NCBI GenBank assembly: GCA_964470915.1
Contig: CAYYEM010000039.1
Span: forward strand, 1 to 14,087
DNA length: 14,087 bases
Reading direction: 5' to 3'
From: CAYPXN01 sp964470915
GTDB lineage: Bacteria; UBA10199; JADFYH01
Shown piece by piece: positions 1-8,115 of this stretch. The number at the start of each line of letters is the position of its first letter. The stretch's first letter is position 1. Both the position numbers and the translations under genes were made by a program. The notes below the pieces were generated by a model. It saw only the letters and a list, made by a program, of their open reading frames with translations. It did no database searches and was not told the DNA's origin.

Positions 1-17
1 TGGTGGGGGATTTCCCT

Positions 18-1979
18 ATGATTGATCTTCTCAAGATTCGCCAAATGATCAATGGCCCCAGTGAAGATCAACGCTATTTGGCCTTCATGGAACTCTATCA
101 AGACACTTCTCCTGAAGGGATTGAAGAGTTGAATCGTATTTGCAATCTTAAAGATCCTATTTTGAAACTTTTGTTCATTCGTTTTTTAGGAAATATTGAA
201 GAAGAAAGAGCTGTCGTCCTTCTTAGAAATTTTTTACTGGATGATAATCCCGTCGTCGTAGATGCAGCTAAAAGAAATTTTGAAAAGAACCCTTTTTCAA
301 ATAAACTATACAGCCTTTTGCCTGTCGTTTATTCACCGATTGCTCAAGCACAATATTTTGCCATAGAAAAACTTGCGATTGGCAGTGTGGGCGAATGTCT
401 GGATTCCTTGCTTGATCTGTTATCTCACGCAAATGAAGAACTTCTTTTGAAACTTTTATCGGCTTTACGATATTTTCCTGTACGAAAAATCTTGCCTTAC
501 ATTAAACCTTATCTCTCCGACACTCGAAATGACGTTCGCTTTAAAAGTATCCTCATCATTGCGGCTATTCATGAAAGAAAAGAAAGGAATTTAAGAAAGA
601 TTTTGTATCAAGCCTGTAAGGATCCTTTTTATGAAATCAGAAAAGTAGCATTTTGGGCTTTACGTAAAAACCCTCACAAATCAGACATTTCTCATATTAT
701 TTTCGCTTCTCTAAATGATCCCGAAGAAACTGTTCGTCAAGAAGCTTTACTCGGGCTTATTTCATTTCCTGGCAAGGAAAGCATCGAACATTTACTTTAT
801 GTATTAACTCATGAAACCAAAAGACAAGTAAGCCTCAAAGCAGAATCTGTGTTATTGAGCATGCCAATTAAAATTCTGATTAAAAATCTACAATCTCTTA
901 TTCATAAAAAAAATGAAAAGATCCGATTAAAAGCTATATTAATTTTTGCTGAATTCAGAAAAAAATCAGACGATTTTTTCAAATTTCTTGTTGAAGAACT
1001 TAAAAGAAGTAAAGATGAAAAAAACAAATTAATTTATATTGAAGCCATTGGAATCACCGAAAACCCTCAAGCAGTACCCATTTTAATTCCCTATATTACC
1101 CAATCAAAATTTTTAGCTTATACGGCAATTAATGCCCTCTTAAAGGTAGACCGAAAATGTCAAGATCCCACGCTCATTGACTTGCTCGATAAAGACGAAG
1201 TTTCACCTATCTTACGACAAATCATTCTTCGTCACCTGGTTTTGCTTGATATTCCACACCCAAGTGAAAAACTATTATTCCAACTCAACCAACTTTTACA
1301 TTCTGAAAACGTCAATTTAAGATATCTAACAGCGCAAGTACTTATTAAATGCAAAACTGAAGCAATATACACGTCTTTATTCAAACAGCTTATTCAGGAA
1401 GCAGACCTTACCATTAAAAAGCTTTTGGAAAGGAATTTATCTATTTATCTTGTTACCCATATGGATTTTTTGATTAAGCTGCTACTCGACTACCGGACAG
1501 ACATTCATGCCCTTCCCTATTTATTTGCTATGCTTTCACAATCAAAACTGAACAATGAACACCTTTATGTTCTCTTACAACTCTTGATACGTACGCTTCA
1601 AAATAGTCCCGAAGATGATAAATTGAAAAACCATATTGAAAAGGTACTCGCTTCTTTTGTGATGGAAGATAAGGTGGATCTTCATGAGCTTTTTCTTCTT
1701 ATAGATGATCTCAATCTCAAATTGCAGTTACTGCACCGTATTGAAGAAGAAAGCCAGTCTCACATGAATATCAATGAGCGAATAAAATTGAGTGATCTTG
1801 AGATTTTATTCCATGAATTTCCTTTAGATGGCCAACTGACGATTTTAAACTTGATTCAACATTTCCAAGAAAGGAAATTTATCCCATTTTTGAGCAAAGA
1901 GTTAGTAAGTCAAAACAATGAGCCTTTGGTCCATAAGATATCCACGGTACTCAATCATCTGGTTTGGAGTACACCATGA
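18..1979 (+). CDS. HEAT-repeat protein, first gene of the pelF-pelG cluster
   Basis: This is a roughly 653-residue protein built almost entirely of paired amphipathic helices. Recurrent HEAT-like units have a D-P/N...V-R...A...L pattern, for example the segments starting DPFYEIRK, DPEETVRQ and NDVRFKS. I see no signal peptide and no membrane segment, so it is probably cytosolic and acts as a protein-binding scaffold. The ATG at 18 is preferred because a GGGGGA ribosome-binding-like stretch lies at 5-10. An in-frame GTG at 3 would add five residues, and the reading frame is open to the left edge, so a longer N-terminus cannot be excluded. The stop codon overlaps the pelF start (ATGA at 1976-1979), which indicates translational coupling and a role with the Pel synthase. 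PelE in other bacteria carries helical TPR repeats at the inner-membrane synthase; this protein might play a similar assembly role, but that is inference. No catalytic motif is visible. Confidence 0.82.
   Translation: MIDLLKIRQMINGPSEDQRYLAFMELYQDTSPEGIEELNRICNLKDPILKLLFIRFLGNIEEERAVVLLRNFLLDDNPVVVDAAKRNFEKNPFSNKLYSLLPVVYSPIAQAQYFAIEKLAIGSVGECLDSLLDLLSHANEELLLKLLSALRYFPVRKILPYIKPYLSDTRNDVRFKSILIIAAIHERKERNLRKILYQACKDPFYEIRKVAFWALRKNPHKSDISHIIFASLNDPEETVRQEALLGLISFPGKESIEHLLYVLTHETKRQVSLKAESVLLSMPIKILIKNLQSLIHKKNEKIRLKAILIFAEFRKKSDDFFKFLVEELKRSKDEKNKLIYIEAIGITENPQAVPILIPYITQSKFLAYTAINALLKVDRKCQDPTLIDLLDKDEVSPILRQIILRHLVLLDIPHPSEKLLFQLNQLLHSENVNLRYLTAQVLIKCKTEAIYTSLFKQLIQEADLTIKKLLERNLSIYLVTHMDFLIKLLLDYRTDIHALPYLFAMLSQSKLNNEHLYVLLQLLIRTLQNSPEDDKLKNHIEKVLASFVMEDKVDLHELFLLIDDLNLKLQLLHRIEEESQSHMNINERIKLSDLEILFHEFPLDGQLTILNLIQHFQERKFIPFLSKELVSQNNEPLVHKISTVLNHLVWSTP
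1966..1979 (+). promoter_or_regulatory. Ribosome-binding site and ATGA coupling that set the pelF start
   Basis: GGAG at 1966-1969 lies six bases before the ATG at 1976, and that ATG overlaps the TGA stop of the HEAT gene. The conserved PelF N-terminus (I-D-V-C-L-I-L-E-G) begins at this ATG, so the in-frame TTG at 1964 is very unlikely to be the start. Confidence 0.8.
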
Positions 1980-3436
1980 TTGATGTATGCCTTATTTTAG
2001 AAGGAACCTATCCTTATGTAGCAGGCGGAGTTTCTACATGGGTCAACCAACTGATTACCTCCATGAAAGATATCCGTTTTGGAATTGTCTATATTGCTCC
2101 TCACTCAGACCCAACCAAGCAATTCAAATACCAAGTTCCCAATCATGTCATTTATCTGAAAGAAGTTTATCTTCATGATTATGATATTAATGCCAAAAAG
2201 AATCGACGTCCTCGCGACAAAGATTTTGAACTGATCAGACAATTTATCGATGAACTCATTCGAAAGGATTTACATAACTTCCAGGATTTTATTTCTCTTT
2301 TTCAAGGCCCAAAATCTTGTATGAATATCCAAACTTTATTTTCTGCAAAAAAGATTTGGGATATTCTTACCAATTATTATGAACGCTTTGCAGAACAAAC
2401 CTCTTTCTTAGACTACTTCTGGTCTTGGCGAGGCATTCATCTCCCTCTTTTGCAAATTTTACAAACCGAAGTCCCCTCTGCAAAAATTTATCATTCTATT
2501 TCTACAGGCTATGCAGGGCTTCTGGGTGCTATTGCGAAGCAAACTCAAAATGGCGTCTATTTACTGACAGAGCATGGAATTTATACTCATGAACGTCTTC
2601 TTGAAATTTCACAGGCTAATTGGATTTATGAACAGCAAAAGAGAAGTTTAAGAGCGGATCCACAACTTTCATTTTTCAAGCAATGGTGGGTTAACATGTT
2701 TAGAATGATGAGCCAAATTACCTACTATTATTGTGACGAGATTTACACACTCTACGAAGGCAATAAGATTCGTGAAATTCTGGATGGCGCAGAGCCAAGA
2801 AAAATTAAAATAATTCCCAATGGTATTAATCTTAAAACATTTGGAGTTATTTCACGGCAAAAAAAGGAAAAACCTCAAATTGGCTTGATTGGACGTGTAG
2901 TCACCATCAAAGACATTAAGACATTTATCCAGGCAGCCAAATTATGCAGCTATAAAATCCCTGAAGCTCAATTTTATGTAGTGGGTCCCACCGATGAAGA
3001 ATCAGATTATTTTGAAGAGTGCAAAATGCTAGTTGAAACATTAGGCCTTCAAGAACATTTTAAATTCACAGGAAATGTCGATGTAAAAGAATATTATAAA
3101 TTCCTGGATATTGTCGTACTCACTAGTATTTCCGAAGCTCAACCCTATGTGATACTTGAAGCCAATATTTCCGGAATACCAGTGGTATCTACAGATGTAG
3201 GCGCCTGCCGTGAAATGTTAGACGGCAGCACTGATGATGACAGGAATTTAGGGCCTAGCGGAATAATAACAGAAGTGGCAAATCCAGCCCAAACAGCTCA
3301 AGCAATTATCAAACTCATCCAAGAAAAAGATTTTTATGAAACTTGTTCGCAAGCTGGAAAAACACGAGTTAAAATGTACTATAACCAAGAGGATTTGCTA
3401 AGCAAATATCTCAATATTTACGAAAGACACCTGTAA
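1976..3436 (+). CDS. pelF: PelF, GT4-type glycosyltransferase of Pel polysaccharide synthesis
   Basis: PelF is the cytosolic glycosyltransferase that polymerises the amino-sugar-rich Pel exopolysaccharide from a UDP-sugar donor, working with the inner-membrane proteins PelD, PelE and PelG. The 486-residue product has the typical PelF length. Its N-terminal signature is LEGTYPYVAGGVSTWV (DUF3492-type domain). A GT-B C-terminal half follows, with IPNGINLKTF, the donor-domain opening IGLIGRVVTIKDIK, and the EX7E element in EAQPYVILEA followed by GIPVVSTDVGACREML. There is no signal peptide. It is the middle gene of a tightly coupled trio, overlapping the HEAT gene upstream and pelG downstream. 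Family assignment is very secure. The exact sugar used by this organism cannot be read from the sequence. Confidence 0.95.
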   Translation: MIDVCLILEGTYPYVAGGVSTWVNQLITSMKDIRFGIVYIAPHSDPTKQFKYQVPNHVIYLKEVYLHDYDINAKKNRRPRDKDFELIRQFIDELIRKDLHNFQDFISLFQGPKSCMNIQTLFSAKKIWDILTNYYERFAEQTSFLDYFWSWRGIHLPLLQILQTEVPSAKIYHSISTGYAGLLGAIAKQTQNGVYLLTEHGIYTHERLLEISQANWIYEQQKRSLRADPQLSFFKQWWVNMFRMMSQITYYYCDEIYTLYEGNKIREILDGAEPRKIKIIPNGINLKTFGVISRQKKEKPQIGLIGRVVTIKDIKTFIQAAKLCSYKIPEAQFYVVGPTDEESDYFEECKMLVETLGLQEHFKFTGNVDVKEYYKFLDIVVLTSISEAQPYVILEANISGIPVVSTDVGACREMLDGSTDDDRNLGPSGIITEVANPAQTAQAIIKLIQEKDFYETCSQAGKTRVKMYYNQEDLLSKYLNIYERHL

Positions 3437-4851
3437 TGGCCGGTATTGCATTTAGATTACAAAAACTTCTTCAAGGAGATTCTTATACAGATCTCATCCG
3501 GGCCTATTTATATTCTTCTATTATATCTACAGGGCCCATGTTGGTGATCATTTTTGTACTGGCTTTGTTACGCACCACTCTCAGCACTCATGTTTCTATT
3601 GATGAAACCAATCTATTTTTTACTCTCATTGTTTATGTTTATGCTTTTTCAATGATAGGAATCTCTCCTTTTTTTTATATCATCACACGATATATTGCCG
3701 ACAAATATTATCTCAGACAAATCAGTGATTTTTCACCTTGTTACTTCAGTTCTCTTTTTGCAAGTTTTGTAATTCAAAGCATTTTTTCTATTTTATTTTT
3801 AAGATCTGTTGAATTGCCATTTGGGCTCTTGGTGAGCATCCATCTACTTTATCTCAGCATTAGTGGCGTCTGGCTTGCCATGATCTTTCTTTCCGCTGCT
3901 CAAAATTATCAATGGATTGTGATCGCCTATTTTACCGGGTCATTCATAAGTGCTTTTCTGTGTCCCTATTGGGGGGTTCGTATAGGCCTTGCGGGTTATA
4001 TTTACGGTTACTCAATTGGCCAATTCTTAATCTTCGCTATTTTAAGTTTTCGAATTGTTGCGGAGTTTGGCTCTCCCAAAAGTCTTGATATGAATTTTTT
4101 CCTGTATTTCAAAAAGTATCCCTATCTCGCGCTTGTTGGACTTTTTTATTACCTGGGCATTTGGGTTGATAAATTTACCTTTTGGTATTCAGATCAAGGT
4201 GAAACCGTAAAAGGCGTATTTCATTCTTTTCCTGATTACGATGTTCCCTTGTTTTTAGCCTTCTTAACCATTGTTCCTTCGATGGCATTTTTTATTATTC
4301 AAATGGAAACTTCTTTTTATAAAAAATTTACGCTCTTTTATAAAGGCATTCAAAAACGTGATTCTCTTCAAAAACTCACGCTACTTCAGACTGAAATTAT
4401 TGAAACCCTTACAAAAAATTTTAAACAGTTTGTGGTATTTCAAGGAATCATAAGTGGGCTTATCATTTTATCCATCTATCAAATTGGCGATATATTTCAT
4501 TTGCAAACAAACCAAATGGGCATTTTCCGAATTGCGATTCTGGGAGCCTTCATGCAAATGGGTTTTATCATGATTCTGAATATTATCTTTTATTTTGATT
4601 TTCAAAAGGAGGCATTCTATTTGTGCTTTGGCTATTTTTTGGCTAACTTTTCATTTTCATTTCTTTCCCTTAAAATAGGCTATGCTGCTTATGGCTATGG
4701 CTTTATGCTGGCGAATCTTTTTATTTTGATTCCAGGGTTTTTTATTTTAGACAAGCGGCTTAAAAACTTAATTTTTTGGACTTTCACCAGACAGGCAGTT
4801 TTGATTCCAACCTTCAAACTTGAAAAAGAGTTTATTGATAACAAGAAATAG
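3436..4851 (+). CDS. pelG: PelG, inner-membrane Pel polysaccharide transporter
   Basis: PelG is a multi-span inner-membrane protein of the polysaccharide transporter (MOP-like) type, thought to move the growing Pel polymer across the cytoplasmic membrane as PelF makes it. The 471-residue product starts with the characteristic PelG N-terminus (MAGIAFRLQKLLQGDSY), then has about twelve hydrophobic segments separated by short loops. One longer charged segment lies at about residues 290-330. Its ATG shares one base with the pelF stop (TAATG at 3434-3438), and no strong ribosome-binding site precedes it, so translation is probably coupled to pelF. No downstream pel gene follows; a PGPGW-type gene starts nine bases after the stop. 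Identity is secure from both the sequence and the pelF neighbour. Confidence 0.93.
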   Translation: MAGIAFRLQKLLQGDSYTDLIRAYLYSSIISTGPMLVIIFVLALLRTTLSTHVSIDETNLFFTLIVYVYAFSMIGISPFFYIITRYIADKYYLRQISDFSPCYFSSLFASFVIQSIFSILFLRSVELPFGLLVSIHLLYLSISGVWLAMIFLSAAQNYQWIVIAYFTGSFISAFLCPYWGVRIGLAGYIYGYSIGQFLIFAILSFRIVAEFGSPKSLDMNFFLYFKKYPYLALVGLFYYLGIWVDKFTFWYSDQGETVKGVFHSFPDYDVPLFLAFLTIVPSMAFFIIQMETSFYKKFTLFYKGIQKRDSLQKLTLLQTEIIETLTKNFKQFVVFQGIISGLIILSIYQIGDIFHLQTNQMGIFRIAILGAFMQMGFIMILNIIFYFDFQKEAFYLCFGYFLANFSFSFLSLKIGYAAYGYGFMLANLFILIPGFFILDKRLKNLIFWTFTRQAVLIPTFKLEKEFIDNKK

Positions 4852-4860
4852 ACTTCCCTA

Positions 4861-5082
4861 ATGACCAAAACGATCAAACGCATTTGTATACTTATTATTG
4901 GAATTATTCTGCTCTTAATAGGAATTTTGATGCTGTTTTTGCCGGGCCCGGCTTTTCTTGTTATTCCTGCTGCTTTGGCTATTCTTGCGAGTGAGTTTGT
5001 ATGGGCACAAAAAATTCTTGAAAAAATAAAAAGCAAAAGCGCCCAAACATTCCGGCGCTTTAAAAATAAAACAAATCCATAA
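4861..5082 (+). CDS. Small PGPGW-type membrane protein
   Basis: This 73-residue protein has a basic N-terminus (MTKTIKR), two adjacent hydrophobic helices at about residues 8-27 and 30-45, and a lysine/arginine-rich cytosolic tail. The turn between the helices reads LPGPAFLVIPAALAILASEF and is followed by VWAQKILEKIK. This matches the putative transmembrane PGPGW family, with PGPA in place of PGPG(W). The function of that family is unknown. It starts nine bases after pelG on the same strand and probably shares its transcript, but no recognisable ribosome-binding site precedes the ATG. The 3' end of the coding sequence contains an inverted repeat that acts as a terminator for the facing gene on the other strand. 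The start is the only in-frame candidate consistent with the family. Confidence 0.8.
   Translation: MTKTIKRICILIIGIILLLIGILMLFLPGPAFLVIPAALAILASEFVWAQKILEKIKSKSAQTFRRFKNKTNP
5021..5061 (-). terminator. Intrinsic terminator of the CDP-alcohol phosphatidyltransferase gene
   Basis: On the minus strand an 8-bp perfect stem (AAAGCGCC at 5036-5043 with GGCGCTTT at 5054-5061, 10-base loop) is followed by a T-rich tract at 5035-5021 (TGCTTTTTATTTTTT). It lies 28 bases past the stop codon of the 5089-5877 gene. It sits inside the coding region of the facing PGPGW gene. On the plus strand the hairpin is followed by A-rich sequence, so it should work only for minus-strand transcripts. Confidence 0.7.
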
Positions 5083-5088
5083 AATCTG

Positions 5089-5877
5089 TTATGCTTTTTT
5101 CTTATCCAACTCTCGATAAATCCAAATGGTTCGATGTAACGCGGTAAAATTAGTCATAATTCCAATCATTACTATTGCTGCAACTAATAGAAAATCTTGT
5201 CTTAAGGCTGGAATGAAAATACTAAAGATTTTCCATAATACAGGACTAAAAATAGAACCCACTCCTAAATAAACAATTCTTTCGGGTCTTTGCATGGCTC
5301 CTTCTTGGCAAAGTACCCCTACTGATTCTCCACGGGCTCGCGCATAACTCACCATCATTGATCCTATGATACTTAAAATCACAAACCAAAACACCCAACT
5401 ATTTCGATAATGTGCTGCTAAACCTATAAAAGTAACCATTTCGCCAAAACGATCCATCACTGAATCATAAAAAGCACCTGATGCACTACTTTTCTGGGTT
5501 AAGCGAGCAATGCGACCATCAAACATGTCGCAAGTGCCTCCAATAATTACGCACCAACCTGCCAATCCCAAACGATCGTAAAAATAAAAAGCCCCTGCCA
5601 AAGCCGCAATGATAAAACCTAATGTTGTAAAAAAATTGGGAGTTAATGATAGCTTTAGAGCAATTTTTTCGACGGGAGAAGTCACCCAAAACCAATACTC
5701 TTTAAACCAACGATTTAAAAATTTTGAATGGTGTCTTTTATTTAGATCATCCAAAGCTGGAATAGGTGGATTTTTTTTTCGAATAGCCGCAAACACAAGT
5801 ACAGTCGACAAAGCCAAAACATTGATGAAAAGCAAAGGCCACCAAAGAGGATCTATATTTTCAAGCCATGTTTTCAT
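5089..5877 (-). CDS. CDP-alcohol phosphatidyltransferase family membrane protein
   Basis: This enzyme family transfers a phosphatidyl group from a CDP-lipid such as CDP-diacylglycerol to an alcohol in the inner membrane, making phospholipid head groups. The full catalytic signature D-x2-D-G-x2-A-R-x8-G-x3-D-x3-D is present, with D117, D120, G121, A124, R125, G134, D138 and D142, so an active metal-dependent enzyme is expected. At 262 residues it is longer than the common roughly 180-200. The extra N-terminus carries one membrane helix (about 12-32) and a polar linker (about 33-65) before the core. Several further hydrophobic segments follow. ATG 5877 is preceded by GGGAG at suitable distance. 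The alcohol acceptor (glycerol phosphate, inositol phosphate, serine or other) cannot be told from the motif. It lies just downstream of the radical SAM gene but beyond a strong terminator, so it should have its own promoter; I see no convincing one in the roughly 60 bases available. Confidence 0.9.
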   Translation of the reverse strand: MKTWLENIDPLWWPLLFINVLALSTVLVFAAIRKKNPPIPALDDLNKRHHSKFLNRWFKEYWFWVTSPVEKIALKLSLTPNFFTTLGFIIAALAGAFYFYDRLGLAGWCVIIGGTCDMFDGRIARLTQKSSASGAFYDSVMDRFGEMVTFIGLAAHYRNSWVFWFVILSIIGSMMVSYARARGESVGVLCQEGAMQRPERIVYLGVGSIFSPVLWKIFSIFIPALRQDFLLVAAIVMIGIMTNFTALHRTIWIYRELDKKKA

Positions 5878-5936
5878 AAGATTTTACTCCCTGCTCTCCC
5901 ATACAACAAAGCAAAGGATCTGAGCAACCTTTGTAT

Positions 5937-5971
5937 AAAAAAAAAGGCGCCCTGCTTAAAACAGAGCGCCC
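5937..5971 (-). terminator. Strong intrinsic terminator after the radical SAM gene
   Basis: On the minus strand a GC-rich 9-bp stem with one G-U pair (5946-5954 with 5962-5970, seven-base loop) is followed immediately by nine T residues (A run at 5937-5945 on the plus strand). It lies 19 bases past the stop codon at 5990 and separates the radical SAM unit from the CDP-alcohol phosphatidyltransferase gene. Confidence 0.9.
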
Positions 5972-5989
5972 TTTTGTTATTTCCTCTCC

Positions 5990-7969
5990 TTAATGCACCG
6001 TAGCTTTCAAATTGCTAGGAGTTGCAGGAATTTTCACTTCATGATCGAAAGATGGCAAAGGCATTGCCTTATTACCTGCATATACTTCATGACGACCTTC
6101 TTTTTTATACCACTCACCCACAGAAGCATTCTTATGAAGTTCTTCTACAATTTGTCTCCAACCTACTCCCGTATTGTAAGCACAGAATGAAATTTCACCT
6201 TTTTGAGTTCCATAGGGGATAATACACATTTCAGTTCTACGGAAATCGTAATTAAAAAGATCCTGGAACCACATGCCGGCTACGAACAAAATATGCCAAC
6301 GATCTTTTTTGCGTTCATGTCCGACACCGTAATCTTTTTTACCAGCACTCAAAGATCCACCCGTTTGTTTATCAAATTTACGTACGAGATCTTTCAATTT
6401 CATTTCTTTAGGTGCTTTTCCTGGGCTGTAATTTCGAAGAACAGCGCAAGCACTCTCCAAAATAGTGAGCCACTTTGGCTGACAAGCATCAGTAATTTCC
6501 TGAACATCTTTCAAGATTGCATCCAGATTAATGAACTCTGTCATGGGAACAAAGCCTTTTTTCTCTTTATCCACCATCATCGCCATTCCAATTCCGCAAT
6601 TGGGATGACAACCACATTTCAGATTTCCCCAATCTTGATTAGGACCCATGATCATATCGGTAAGATCTGAAAAAGGACCAATTCCTGAAAGAGGAAACCA
6701 ATCACGCATGGGCTCTGAAACACCGGTTTGTTTTTTTACGTCATGAGCTAAATGTGACAAAGTATATCGATGTTTTGCGCGATCTTCATCGGAGATGTCT
6801 TCATCACGTCCAGTGAAAGAAACCGGTTGAAAGGAACAAAAAGTGATTTTGTCAGAATTTTGAATTGCAAAATCAACAATGGGGCCAACCTGATGATCAT
6901 TCACCTGATTTACAATGGTGGTCACAAGCACAACGTCGATGCCCGCTTTATATAAATTGGTAATTGCGCGAAGTTTTACATCAAACAGGTTCGCAATTTT
7001 TCGATGTTGATTGGCATCGTTGTCAATTCCGTCAAATTGCAAATAAGCAATTCTTAAACCTGCATCAAAAGCTTCTTGTGCAAACTCAGGACTTTCCGCA
7101 AAACGGATTCCATTAGTGGCGCATTGCACACTAAAATACCCTACTTCCTTGGCGTATTTAATTGCCTTAATAAAATAGGGAGAAAGCGTAGGTTCACCAC
7201 CTGAATATTGAACTGACATTTGACGACGAGGTTTTATTTTTAAAGAATTATCTAAAATTTCTTTAATATCTTCCCATGACAATTCATGTACGTAACCCAC
7301 TTGGTTAGCATCCATGAAGCAAGGGTCACACATCATATTGCAACGATTGGTAAGATCCACAGTCAACACTGCACCACGACCATACTTAATGGTAGAAGAA
7401 CCATGATTACGCAGTGCCGAGAGAGGTGATTTAAAATCTCTACCTGGATAAAGTTTTTCAATTCTTTGCAAAAACTTTGAATCAATAGCCATGGTATCTT
7501 CAAACACACCATGTTTTTCGCAAGTTTTGCGCATCAAAATTTTACCGTCGCGCTCAATGATATCGGCTTTAATTTCTCCAGGATTTTCATTAATCAAAAC
7601 GGTATATTCTTTTTCACCGCTAATAATGGCTTTACGAACTTCTACCACACACTTAGGGCACAAAGAGTCTGTTGTTCTGGGCCAACCTAATTGAGGAAAA
7701 GTTCTTTCCTTTTTGCGAATCAATGGAGCTGGAGCCCATTTAGGTTGAAAGGGCTTTCCTTGGTGAACTTTGTTTACAAATTTAAACACAGGCCAAAGGG
7801 CTTTTGCTGTAGCTACCAATAATCTTTCACCTAGCTTCAAACCACCTTGTTCCAACTTTTGGGAAGTCATCCCGCCTGCTTTAGGAAAATAAAAAGCTGA
7901 TTTAACCTTCTCGATTTTGCTTTGCTCATGACCTTGCATTTCTTCAAGTTCTTCAATTGCAACTGCCAT
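5990..7969 (-). CDS. Radical SAM enzyme of the MJ0619/Tes (tetraether lipid synthase) type
   Basis: This 659-residue radical SAM protein carries several metal-binding sites. The N-terminal segment has C104-P-K-C107 and C150-x2-H, a rubredoxin-like or zinc-ribbon-like element. The radical SAM cluster is C210-x3-C214-x2-C217 in LTNRCNMMCDPC, with the S-G-G-E-P motif at 256-260. A third cysteine group is C452-x-C454-x3-C458 in KCGCHPNC, and C582 and C596 lie near the end in a region beginning FQDLFNYDFRR. This arrangement matches my knowledge of the MJ0619 family, whose archaeal members (Tes) join two lipid tails by radical carbon-carbon coupling. No B12-binding domain is seen. ATG 7969 is chosen because AGGAGG lies six bases upstream; the in-frame TTG at 7990 lies upstream of that site. 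The neighbours are a GbsR-type regulator and a phospholipid synthase, which favours a lipid substrate. The exact substrate is inference; other chemistry within the family is possible. Confidence 0.75.
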   Translation of the reverse strand: MAVAIEELEEMQGHEQSKIEKVKSAFYFPKAGGMTSQKLEQGGLKLGERLLVATAKALWPVFKFVNKVHQGKPFQPKWAPAPLIRKKERTFPQLGWPRTTDSLCPKCVVEVRKAIISGEKEYTVLINENPGEIKADIIERDGKILMRKTCEKHGVFEDTMAIDSKFLQRIEKLYPGRDFKSPLSALRNHGSSTIKYGRGAVLTVDLTNRCNMMCDPCFMDANQVGYVHELSWEDIKEILDNSLKIKPRRQMSVQYSGGEPTLSPYFIKAIKYAKEVGYFSVQCATNGIRFAESPEFAQEAFDAGLRIAYLQFDGIDNDANQHRKIANLFDVKLRAITNLYKAGIDVVLVTTIVNQVNDHQVGPIVDFAIQNSDKITFCSFQPVSFTGRDEDISDEDRAKHRYTLSHLAHDVKKQTGVSEPMRDWFPLSGIGPFSDLTDMIMGPNQDWGNLKCGCHPNCGIGMAMMVDKEKKGFVPMTEFINLDAILKDVQEITDACQPKWLTILESACAVLRNYSPGKAPKEMKLKDLVRKFDKQTGGSLSAGKKDYGVGHERKKDRWHILFVAGMWFQDLFNYDFRRTEMCIIPYGTQKGEISFCAYNTGVGWRQIVEELHKNASVGEWYKKEGRHEVYAGNKAMPLPSFDHEVKIPATPSNLKATVH

Positions 7970-7975
7970 TTTAAG

Positions 7976-7981
7976 CCTCCT
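7976..7981 (-). promoter_or_regulatory. Consensus ribosome-binding site of the radical SAM gene
   Basis: On the minus strand AGGAGG is separated by six bases (CTTAAA plus spacing to 7970) from the ATG at 7969. It decides the start against the in-frame TTG at 7990. Confidence 0.88.
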
Positions 7982-8004
7982 ACTCCCCAAAGGGAGAATA
8001 AAGT

Positions 8005-8020
8005 TTTAGAACTTTCTAAA
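8005..8020. promoter_or_regulatory. Candidate operator palindrome upstream of the radical SAM gene
   Basis: TTTAGAActTTCTAAA is a 16-bp inverted repeat with perfect 7-bp arms and a two-base centre, 36 bases before the radical SAM start codon. It overlaps a second inverted repeat (AAAGTT-ttag-AACTTT, 8000-8015). Its size and symmetry suit a dimeric winged-helix repressor, and the GbsR/MarR-type regulator encoded immediately upstream is the obvious candidate. Binding is inference. Confidence 0.45.
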
Positions 8021-8063
8021 CGTTATAAACACTTGATTTTCTTGGTGATTTCACGTTTTGGCC

Positions 8064-8092
8064 ATTTAATGGATTTGAGGGGGGAATGTCAA
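8064..8092 (-). promoter_or_regulatory. Candidate sigma-70-type promoter of the radical SAM gene
   Basis: On the minus strand a perfect -35 TTGACA (8087-8092) is followed after 17 bases by TTAAAT (8064-8069, four of six matches to the -10 consensus). Transcription would start near 8057 and give an untranslated leader of about 88 bases that contains the palindrome at 8005-8020. A second possible -10, TATAAC at 8022-8027, has no good -35 but would place the palindrome on its start site. Confidence 0.45.
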
Positions 8093-8115
8093 TACTAAAA
8101 AGTTCTCAATATGGG

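Noticed and set aside
5609..5923. A 104-codon plus-strand open frame
   Set aside because: It is antisense to the CDP-alcohol phosphatidyltransferase gene, whose catalytic signature is intact; the frame shows no domain of its own.
6203..6670. A 155-codon plus-strand open frame
   Set aside because: It is a shadow of the radical SAM coding sequence and has no plausible protein features.
7970..7990. TTG start adding seven residues to the radical SAM protein
   Set aside because: The AGGAGG site at 7976-7981 lies inside this extension and points to the ATG at 7969.
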